From the NCBI GenBank assembly GCA_949152475.1, contig OX424555.1:59253977-59317976 (forward strand): 64,000 bases of DNA, read 5' to 3'. This document shows, one piece after another, positions 56,801-64,000 of this stretch. The translations under genes were made by a program, and so were the position numbers. This DNA comes from Terebella lapidaria. Lineage: Eukaryota > Annelida > Polychaeta > Terebellida > Terebellidae. Under the pieces are notes generated by a model that worked only from the letters and a program-made list of their open reading frames with translations, searched no databases and was not told where the DNA came from. Positions within the stretch are counted from its first letter, which is position 1, and the number at the start of each line of letters is the position of its first letter.

Positions 56801-58277
56801 AGATCAAACGGATCCTAATCCTCCATCTCAGTCAGTTCTGCAGGGAGTGTGCGCTACAGCTTTTCAAGACATACCAGATGATCCGACAGACGATCAACCA
56901 GAGTTATTCTGTGGTCAGAAGGAACCCGAGAGTCATTGCAACATCGGAGACACGCTAACAAGTGAGCAGAAACAGGAGCTCAATAAGGTAATTGATTCGT
57001 TTCAGGAAGTTTTGTCAGGACTTCCAGGCTGCACAAATCTCATGGAACATAAAATCCACTTGACAACCTCAGAACCAGTCCGAGTTAAACCCTATCCTGT
57101 ACCATATGCTGTCCGTGAGACGATAAACAAAGAGATTGACGATATGTTGGAACTTGGTGTGGTCGAGCCGTCAGAGTCCCCATATTCCGCACCTATTGTC
57201 CTGGTGAAGAAACCAGATGGATCGAATAGATTCTGTGTGGATTTTAGACGTCTAAACCAGATTACTGTCTTTGATCCTGAACCTATGAATAACTGTCAAG
57301 TTATTTTCTCCCAGCTAACAAATGATCGGTATTTCAGTAAGCTAGACCTTAGTAAGGGTTACTGGCAGATCCAAATGCGGCCGGAGGACAAGGAGAAGAC
57401 TGCCTTTGTGGCGCCAGATCGTGGATGCTACCACTTCGTCAGAATGCCTTTTGGGTTAGTCAACTCGGGTGCAACTTTCGTCCGAATGATGCGTAAGCTA
57501 CTGTCAGGTATCAAACATGTCCATAGCTATATTGATGATATACTTATCCATACCCAAACGTGGTCTGAACATGTACAGACTGTAAAGGAGTTGCTACAAA
57601 GGTTACGAGAAGCTGGCCTTACCATTAAGCCAGCTAAATGTTTGTTTGGTTTTGAAACTATCGAGTATGTTGGCCATAAACTCGGCTACAACAGCGTCAC
57701 ACCGATGGATAGCAATGTAGAAAAGGTTCGCAACGCAAAACGTCCGACAACACGGAAAGAGTTGCAATCTTTCATCGGTTTGGTAACTTACTACTCTAAT
57801 CATATTGGCAATTTTTCAAATGTGATCGCTCCTCTCACAAATCTAACAGGGAAGGCTATGCCAAAGAATCTTGAGTGGACAGATGAGCATGAAGCTTGTT
57901 TCATGCAGTTGAAGGATCTCATTACACATAAACCCATACTGCAAGTTCCAGATTTCGGTAAGCCGTTTATTTTACAGGTTGACGCTTCAGATACTGGAAT
58001 CGGAGGTGCACTGCTGCAGAGATATGATGCGGAATTGAGGCCTGTGGCATTCACGAGCCGCAAACTACTGCCAAGAGAAAGGTCGTATGCGACTATTGAA
58101 AAAGAATGTTTGGCAGTGGTCCACTCGGTTAAGAAATTTCATGTGTATTTATTTGGTAAACAGTTTCTGTTGCAGACTGATCACCTACCGTTGGTGTGCA
58201 TGAATAAGAACAAGGTGGCCAATGATAGAATCATGCGCTGGGCTTTAATGCTGCAGCCGTATTCAATGCAGATTTGA
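53895..58277 (+). CDS. Gag-Pol of the Gmr1-type element
   Basis: One frame of 1,460 codons. Parts in order: a charged Glu/Arg coiled coil (about 20-75); a capsid/SCAN-like helical segment (about 100-270, with LMVKEQFLSQCDRELSSYL); three CCHC knuckles (about 282-347); an aspartic protease with DTG (about 437); an integrase zinc domain (about 620-665) and DD35E core (about 692-790); a GPY/F-like module (about 930-950); reverse transcriptase (about 1040-1270, YIDD); RNase H (from about 1340). Gag and Pol appear to be in a single frame. The last RNase H part is not fully in this frame. Start chosen as the first ATG after the leader, directly before the coiled coil. Confidence 0.92.
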   Translation: MSTNFDKWMAIAEKMGYQEKEMREFVLAQQAAERDERAAERQMERERQEREEQLEKERYERELLKVREEREFEIRKLELSHDESSLNESGSTRGSSAKTPKLPAFRENTDELDSYLERFERYARAQSWPVSQWATNLSALLSGKALEVYARMDSHDALDYDALKQAILNRYDLNEEGFRKKFREGRPEMGETPSQYVVRLSSYLSRWVELSDTDKEYDDLFNLMVKEQFLSQCDRELSSYLKEKPQLSLHDLAIQAERYNIAHNKSFGVRKSSIPQQKDVKCYVCGETGHKSVDCKQKKFKSTFIPTCHRCGEKGHIAPKCHGRSSQDRPMRECFICGSKAHIARDCNRKQTGFAAAGGSEIDEIHENVEHVVNACIERSVESPTGAGCSCIGTESITLACGKQLPYMMGACQKPDRRDLPVTVGIANDQQVEVLRDTGCTGVVIKKSLVKPEQFLDEHMLCMLMDGSVLKVQLADVEVDTPYYTGKVQAMCMEKPVYELVIGNIPGARPVESPNPDWRLPDTTAVMTRADAQKVNKVLKPLKVSEGSTDKHLDVQSFISLQQNDADVAKLKVKQEKRKHGNKFVWFDMHKDLLYRYTEGAGCKNTRQLVVPRSLRDSVLHTAHASILAGHMGIRKTLNRILACFYWPGIEGDVTRFCRSCDICQRTIPKGRVTKIPLGDTPIITTPFKRVAVDLVGPIHPLSDSGFRYILTLVDMATRYPEAVPLKSITTESVAEALISIFSRVGVPEEMLSDLGTQFTSDLMKEITRLLSIHRLTTTPYHPIANGLVERMNGTIKSMLRKLTAEKPKDWDRYLTPLLFAYREVPNESTGFSPFELLYGRSVRGPMQVLKECWTKEDIEPDTKHVYYYVLDLQDRLAETCKLAQKEVQASKTKYARYYNAKARDRSFQAGDEVLVMLPTDHNKLVLQWRGPFKVLEKRSKYDYLIDVLGKHKLFHANMLKLYVRRKSTDQTDPNPPSQSVLQGVCATAFQDIPDDPTDDQPELFCGQKEPESHCNIGDTLTSEQKQELNKVIDSFQEVLSGLPGCTNLMEHKIHLTTSEPVRVKPYPVPYAVRETINKEIDDMLELGVVEPSESPYSAPIVLVKKPDGSNRFCVDFRRLNQITVFDPEPMNNCQVIFSQLTNDRYFSKLDLSKGYWQIQMRPEDKEKTAFVAPDRGCYHFVRMPFGLVNSGATFVRMMRKLLSGIKHVHSYIDDILIHTQTWSEHVQTVKELLQRLREAGLTIKPAKCLFGFETIEYVGHKLGYNSVTPMDSNVEKVRNAKRPTTRKELQSFIGLVTYYSNHIGNFSNVIAPLTNLTGKAMPKNLEWTDEHEACFMQLKDLITHKPILQVPDFGKPFILQVDASDTGIGGALLQRYDAELRPVAFTSRKLLPRERSYATIEKECLAVVHSVKKFHVYLFGKQFLLQTDHLPLVCMNKNKVANDRIMRWALMLQPYSMQI

Positions 58278-58406
58278 GTATATTCGTGGTAGCGACAATG
58301 TTTTCGCAGACTTTTTGAGTCGGTATGCGTGAATCTTGGTATGAATGAGTCGTGTGTCTTAACACATAACCTGTGTGATAATCTTAGTTAAGTAACTTTC
58401 TTTTTT

Positions 58407-58417
58407 AGGAAAGGGGG
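58407..58417 (+). other. Polypurine tract of the LTR element
   Basis: AGGAAAGGGGG directly abuts the 3' LTR start TGTTGTCAC, which helps fix the LTR boundary. Confidence 0.85.
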
Positions 58418-59911
58418 TGTTGTCACACAGTGACAATTTGTATAATATTTTGAGAACATGTCCTTCTCATAATTTTGCACCACACTGTAGTACTGTTGTA
58501 TAGCTGTTTGTGGTCTCGCTTGAGTGAAGCATTGGCGGTCGCTGGTGAGTCCCGTATCTGAGAACGGCTGATCATGTGAGCTGGTTTAGGTATTGTGTCG
58601 ACGGTAAAGTGGCATTTCTTGTTGCTATTTTTAGATATTGTTTAGCTCATGTTTGACGCGGCGCGGGTCAGGCGGTTGATATATAACTTCGGGCATTCAG
58701 GTAGTGGGTATGAGATACTATTGGGAGCAGCATGCAGCATTATGGACTGGCTGTGAGACATTGAATATTTTTGCCGTGCATGGGCACGTTGTTTATATTG
58801 GAAGATATGTGAAAGTTTGCGTCGATTTGGGACACGCATTATATTGAGAAATTTGAGACATGTGGAATGTGGAAATATTTTGTGCGACCAGTGTGGTCGA
58901 AATGTGGGTATTATTTGCTGCTGCTGTGTTTATATTGGAAGTGTGCAGTCTGAAGACGCACTTACGTTGAAATTGTTGTGAACTGAGTGCCTGATGTTTA
59001 TATCGTCCGACCTGTGACCAGTGGCCGTGAGTACTCATTTTTCATCATTCATTTTCATCATATTTCTCGTATTATATATCTTACTATTTTCACAATTGCT
59101 GTCACGGTAAAACCGGTTGCTGAACTGTAATATCGGTCTAGTTATAATTCAGTAATACTGTAGTTCCTTGTGAGTATATTGTTCATAACGTAGATACACG
59201 TCTGTTCATTTGGTGCATAAATGGACACATGCTGAGTTATATAATATACCAGTAGCTAAATAATGTTTCCATTTGATTCCTAGTTTTAACGTATGTCTGT
59301 ACACGTGACGCTGAGCTGATGTCCAAGTCCTTACCTAGCGTCCAATGTAGTGTGATGTGAGACATCTGTGCTGTCTGGATACCTTACGTCTACGCACGTC
59401 TTTCGAGTCCGGATATTTCTCCATGGAATCCACTCCTGACACTTCGTGGGATCTGCTACGGAACTGCACGTCGTGGGATCTGTAACGTGCTTCGTGGGAT
59501 AACGCTTGGCCTGGGACCACCGTCTGTGTGTGTGTGTGTGTGTGAGTGTGTGTGTGTGTGTGTGTAGTGCGTGTGTGTATTGTTTTCAAATCTCCAATAT
59601 ATATATTGTAAATCTTTCAAAATTGATATGTGGTTACTGAATTACTGAATTTGCATTGTGTATTGACACAATTGTTGTGTCGGATTTGAATTCTGTATTG
59701 ACGATTGTAACTATTGAATTGGTGATTAATGTGAATGTACTGGTGTATTGATTAGAACTTGTATCACTTGCTTGAGTATTTGAGAAACTTAAATCGTAAT
59801 CCATTCCATTTTCACCTGTACTATATCATTCATGTAAATACATCATTATCATTTTATTCCATTGTTGTTGTTGGTTCCTGCATACATAGTTCGGGATCGT
59901 ACTCCTTGACA
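58418..59911 (+). repeat. 3' LTR
   Basis: About 1,494 bp, near-identical to 52119-53603. It follows the polypurine tract and ends CTCCTTGACA. Minus-strand frames in both LTRs (65, 81 and 84 codons) are LTR shadows. Confidence 0.92.
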
Positions 59912-60290
59912 CTTATCAATCATCTTTTAAAATCGATGATTTGTTGGTTGAGTCATGTTTCAATTGCTCGATTATTTTGTGCATGATAGGTTACTAGTAA
60001 TTGGAATCGTACACAAATGATCAAAGCAAAAATCGCCAGTCGAGTTCGTAATGCAGCAATCACATCATCACGTTTGTCACAAATGACAGTTCTCATCATA
60101 ATGGACCGCACATCTTTCCTGTAGGGGCCTACTGCATGCTTCAAGAGCGCCATCTGTTGAATGTCACGTATGATCAGATAGGCCTGTTGTTGCTACACCA
60201 CTATTATTGGTTGCATGGGAATCGCGATGTGGCATTCTGAGCTTTGACATTGTTTAGACAATTGTTTAGACAATTAACAAGACATATAAC
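59912..60290. other. Intergenic stretch, nothing recognised
   Basis: Unique-looking sequence with a short duplicated TTGTTTAGACAA word near 60252-60272. No gene or repeat family was recognised. Confidence 0.4.
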
Positions 60291-60735
60291 ATGTCTACTG
60301 ATGGAGATAAAAAATAAACCGATGGGTAAATACTAATTAGGTCTATTATTGACCACAGTAAATTTAATTAAGACATAAAACATTTATTATTGGGCACAAT
60401 AAGGTAAAGGTTCTGTCCACTACATATTTCATGACTGTAACCGAACAGGTTAACATTAACTTTACTAGTTGTGTCTATTAGGGCCTATTGACCACAATAA
60501 AAAATAGTTAGGACATGAAACATTGACTATTAGGTTCAAGATAAAGGTTCTGGTAAATATTAATTTGATGCTTGTAGTAGTTATGGTCATATTATGAAAA
60601 TAAGTTAACATCGATTTTTGCTAGTTGAATCTATTAGTGTTTGGGGGGAGGGGGTGACTTTTTTTTTGGGGGGGGGGGTTATAGGGCGACGGGAGATACA
60701 CTCCAGCAGTCGTCAGCGACTGGAGAACATCTAGT
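60290..60735 (-). repeat. Satellite B with GGGATAC end block, inverted copy
   Basis: TAGGTCTATTATTGACCACA, AAACATTTATTATTGGGC and AGGTTAACATTAACTTTACT repeat about twice, then a G-rich run at about 60640-60680 and GGGAGATACACTCCAGCAGT. The order matches 36570-37110. Confidence 0.7.
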
Positions 60736-61129
60736 TTGGAAGATGGGACTAGATGGAATCAGTACCTTAATAATGGTATCAATCAATTTATATTAGGCCA
60801 AATCAACAATAAGCAAATGATTGGCCTGTACAATATCAGGGGCTACAGTTACAATATGGCCACAACATATATGTAGGCCCCTACCGAATAGGATACGAAT
60901 AGGTTTTGAACTAGTTCTGTGCAAACATTTTCAAAGCTCTTCCTATGAGGCCAGTGGCCCTTGTTCAGTTTTGAAGATAAAAGTGTGAAAATTGTGAAAA
61001 ACATGGTTTTATGCCACATGGAAACATATAAATGTCCAAATTGATCTGATTATCCCAAGCGAAGTTATGGCCAAGAATTAGTTGAGGTTTGGTGTTGAAC
61101 TTCACTATATATTTAGAAATTAGCCGAAG

Positions 61130-61750
61130 GGTTAAGAAAGGTTACCGGACAGGATTTGTTTATATTTTATATATCAGCTATTTTATCCCTTGACCGTGAA
61201 AATGAGGTCACTGGTCAAATTCAAGGTCACGAGAATATTCAGCATTTATCACTTCCTATAATATGCTCTGTCCACAATTGATTGCTATGCTGTAAATTCA
61301 ATAATGAGAGATATTAGCAATTTTTCATGTGACCTTGAAAATGAAAATCAAAGGTCAAAATAAAGGTCATCAGCATTTTCGGCACACATCATTTCCTGTA
61401 TGTCCAGAATTGATTGTCAAGTTGTAAAGTCGGCCATAAACGAGATACTTTGTCCTGTGACCTTGAACATGAGGTCATAGGTCAATCAAGGTCATGAAAA
61501 TATTCAGCATACACAATTTCCTATATGTTCACAATTGATTCTTAAGTTGTGAAATCGATGATAAGCAAGATATTAGCCATTTTGTGCTTTGATCTTCCCA
61601 TGTGTCTCAATTGATTCCTAAGCTGTAAAATTGAAATTAAGCGATATATTAGCTTTGTGCTCTGACCTTGAAAATTAGGTCAAATGTCATCAAAATATTC
61701 GGTATACATCATTTCCTATATATGTCCGCAATTTATTCCCACGCTGTAAA
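61130..61750 (-). repeat. ~120-bp TGACCTTGA array, inverted copy
   Basis: Units on the + strand carry GGTCAAATTCAAGGTCACGA, AATATTCAGCATTTATCACT, TCCACAATTGATTGCTATGC and ATGTGACCTTGAAAATGA. About five units. It is bordered by GGGTTAAGAAAGGTTACCGG at 61135, the inverse of the border of the 9.3-9.7 kb array. Interrupted by the L1/Tx1 LINE at its far end. Confidence 0.7.
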
Positions 61751-64000
61751 CTTTTTTTTTGTAGTGTTTTTTTTTAATAACTATGTTCTGGAAAGAAGTC
61801 TATACACACAAACAACACCTACTTACATACAGTGCTCAAGTCTCAACAAGTAATACAAGATATCAATCTGTACAGCAATTCAAATTGTAAATCTTAACAT
61901 AGAGAAAAAAAAATCTACAACCATATATAGTAAGATATTAACCGGAAGCAAGCTAAAATACACACGATAATACCACACGCCTACTTTATATTATTTACTT
62001 TAGAATAAATCCGTGCCCATATACCTTGCTGTTTCGAACGGAAAGTTTCCTCTTTCAAGTTTAAATCATTAATCATGTTTTGCTGTATAAAATGTTTTGC
62101 TCCCGCAATGCTCACCGCCTGTTCCTTACATTTCTTAACATATATATACCCAAAAGTATACATTCTGAATTAATGAATGGATAAATATCTAAATCCGGTA
62201 ATAACCAATCCACAATTCCGTACCAAATTTTCAATTTCGTGGGACATTCATGGAAGAGGTGTAACAAGTCTTCAATGGCATTCGGGCAATATTCACAATT
62301 TGCATTATGCTTTATATTATACAGGACAAGGAGCTTATTTGTAGGGAGAATGCGGTGTAGAATTTTATATTGGAAGGATGTGAGTTGTTTGTTAATAGAA
62401 ATTGCATTCGCTAGATAAAAAATGTTACTCCAGTCTTCATATGTTTGTTGTATTGCGAGACATTCATTCCATTTGTGAATACATTTTACATCATACGGAA
62501 GTTTGACGATTATTTGGTTGTATATTACTTTACAGACCTTTTGCTTCGCGCACACATTTCTAATAATTTCCCCATTGTCTTGTCCCCGTCCGTTATAGAT
62601 ATTCAGTAAAAAGTGTCTGTTAACCGCAGGTAATGATTGAGTTATGGTCATGTAATCCAGAAAATTGAAATCTATTCCGAAATTATGTTTAAACCCTCCC
62701 TGGTTTTGTTAAAAGTTGTTTATAATAAACCAAACCTTTTTCAATAAAATAGTTTTTACGATGTAGAATGTTCGTATTATTGATATATTGCGAACTCCAT
62801 ATAACTGTATCCGATATTTGTTCAACAATTGGGGTGGATTGTACATTTTGCCTGTAATAGACCCATGAATCTAGCACATTTTCCCAAAAGTTATTATTTA
62901 TCGACTTGCCCTTCTCTTCGATGAATTGAACGCTTCCTTCAAGTAGCATATTTACATGTTTTTCCTTTAATATTACCGAAAAAACACTCATCCATGAGTT
63001 AGCAATTGATGATTTATTAATTTTATTTATCCATGCAAGTTTTGAAGCTTTACAAAAAGCATCAAAATGTAACATTTTTTGTCCCCCGACTTTAATTTCC
63101 TGAACCAGTAAATCAAACTGAATTTTTGGCCTTTTGGAATTCCAAATAAATTTAGACAGGATATCATTGATTTCCTTTTGATACTGTGGTTGTGGATTTG
63201 GAAGGACTGCCAAAAGATGTACGAGTTGGGGAAGAATGTGCATTTTTACTACTGTAATTCTACCCGGAAGCGTGTATGTGTATTTCGAATAAAATTGTAA
63301 AATATTTTTAATTTATTAATTTTTCCTCTGAAATTTTGGTCATCCATATCATTTAGGTTTGTACGAAAACGTATTCCCAGAAACTTAAACGAAGATGAAA
63401 ACGGTATATTTAGGACCGGGCATATATTGATTTGAGGAGGTGGCCCTAATTTAATTGCTTGAGATTTGTCAACATTGATTTTCAATCCCGATGTTTTTTC
63501 AAAATTATTTAGTATATGGATAACTTCTTTTGTAGCTTTTTGATTACCATTGAGTATTAGGAAGGTATCGTCTGCGTATTGACCTATTTTGACTTCGAGG
63601 TTCCCAAAATATAAACTGCGTATATCTCTACATTTAGTAATGGCTTGAGCTAAACGATCAATTGCTAGGATAAAAATATACGGTGATAAAGGATCACCCT
63701 GTCTACACCCCCGACCTAATGCAAAGAATTCTGAAAAATGGCCATTATTAATGACACAACTCTGGGCCCCATTATAAATAATATCGAACCATCTGATAAA
63801 ATTTACACCGAAATTATATGCGGCAAGTACCTTCCTGATATATGACCACTCAATCGAATCGAATGCTTTCTCAAAATCTAATAGTAGTAGCAATCCCTCC
63901 CGATTATAATCCTTATAGTATTGTATTATATCGTAAACCATTCTTGTATTTTCTTCGATAAATCTGTCTTTCAAGAATCCCTTTTGTTGTAGCCCTATTA
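61750..64000 (-). mobile_element. L1/Tx1-like LINE, 3' part, minus strand
   Basis: Minus-strand pieces: RT frame 63974-63249 (LLLLDFEKAFDSIEWSYI, GRGCRQGDPLSPYIFILAID, GQYADDTFLIL), then 63243-62689 (ILSKFIWNSKRPKIQFDLL) and 62651-62112 with a C-terminal CCHC-like knuckle (CEYCPNAIEDLLHLFHEC) as in L1/Tx1 elements, ending near 61981. Changes of frame near 63250-63300, 62650-62690 and 62110-62160 make it inactive here. A poly(A)-like tail, seen as T-runs on the + strand at 61751-61776, marks the 3' end. The 5' part lies beyond the window. Confidence 0.88.

Larger units (their letters stand above)
52119..59911 (+). mobile_element. Gmr1-type Ty3/Gypsy LTR retrotransposon, nearly whole, young
   Basis: A 7.8-kb element: 5' LTR (52119-53603), a tRNA-Pro-type primer site, one long gag-pol frame (53895-58277), a polypurine tract and the 3' LTR (58418-59911). 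Pol order is protease, integrase, reverse transcriptase, RNase H. Integrase before RT is the hallmark of Gmr1-like Gypsy elements. No envelope gene is present. The LTRs differ by only a few substitutions, a CA-repeat length change and one short indel, so the insertion is recent. It looks nearly whole, with about one apparent break. No clean target-site duplication was identified. Confidence 0.92.

Noticed and set aside
58278-58406. Envelope gene after pol in the Gmr1-type element
   Set aside because: Only about 130 bp separate the end of pol from the polypurine tract, far too short.

Overview
This is a eukaryotic, repeat-rich, intron-rich animal window, most likely from a marine invertebrate (a mollusc or another lophotrochozoan, with an invertebrate deuterostome as the alternative). 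The evidence is AT-rich non-coding DNA, consensus GT-AG introns, several families of animal LINEs, a Ty3/Gypsy element of the Gmr1 type, a DIRS-like fossil, and tandem repeats full of TGACCTTGA words and GACGGACG words. The taxon is inferred; no species marker was recognised.

One host gene can be read with confidence: an ALDH5A1-like succinate-semialdehyde dehydrogenase on the + strand. Eleven coding exons lie between 17423 and about 50690, with poly(A) signals at 50823-50854. It carries the ALDH active-site set (Asn, Lys, Glu, Cys) plus the CxC redox-switch pair and Arg/Ser positions expected of SSADH. The last exon contains an apparent one-base frameshift that replaces the normal C-terminus. 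Intron 1 is 19.6 kb and intron 5 is 8.8 kb, and both are packed with mobile elements.

Layout. 1-17400: no recognised gene; minisatellite with a piggyBac-type MITE (3.6-4.0 kb), a small MITE (4.9 kb), foldback and tandem repeats (7.1-7.8 kb), a TA-flanked MITE (8.1-8.6 kb), a ~110-bp repeat (9.3-9.7 kb), then two satellites (11.6-16.2 kb). Intron 1 (17640-37233): a recent tandem duplication, two head-to-head LINE fragments, a TA-flanked DNA transposon inside one LINE, a ~20-bp minisatellite in two arrays, and a foldback element (26207-33838) holding a second composite element (27735-33497), which itself holds a second piggyBac-type MITE. Intron 5 (38779-47539): a Jockey/CR1-type LINE, a nuclear-receptor-word repeat, a badly broken DIRS-like fossil, and a possible small minus-strand exon. 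Intron 8 has a 21-bp minisatellite.

Downstream of the gene, 52119-59911 is a young, nearly whole Ty3/Gypsy element with near-identical LTRs, a tRNA-Pro-type primer site and one long gag-pol frame in which integrase precedes reverse transcriptase (Gmr1 order). Its gag has a SCAN-like segment. The window ends in satellite remnants and the 3' part of an L1/Tx1-like LINE on the minus strand (61750-64000). The most interesting items are the Gmr1-type element, the three-deep nested composite in intron 1, and the piggyBac-type MITE whose TTAA target is proved by the neighbouring empty repeat units.
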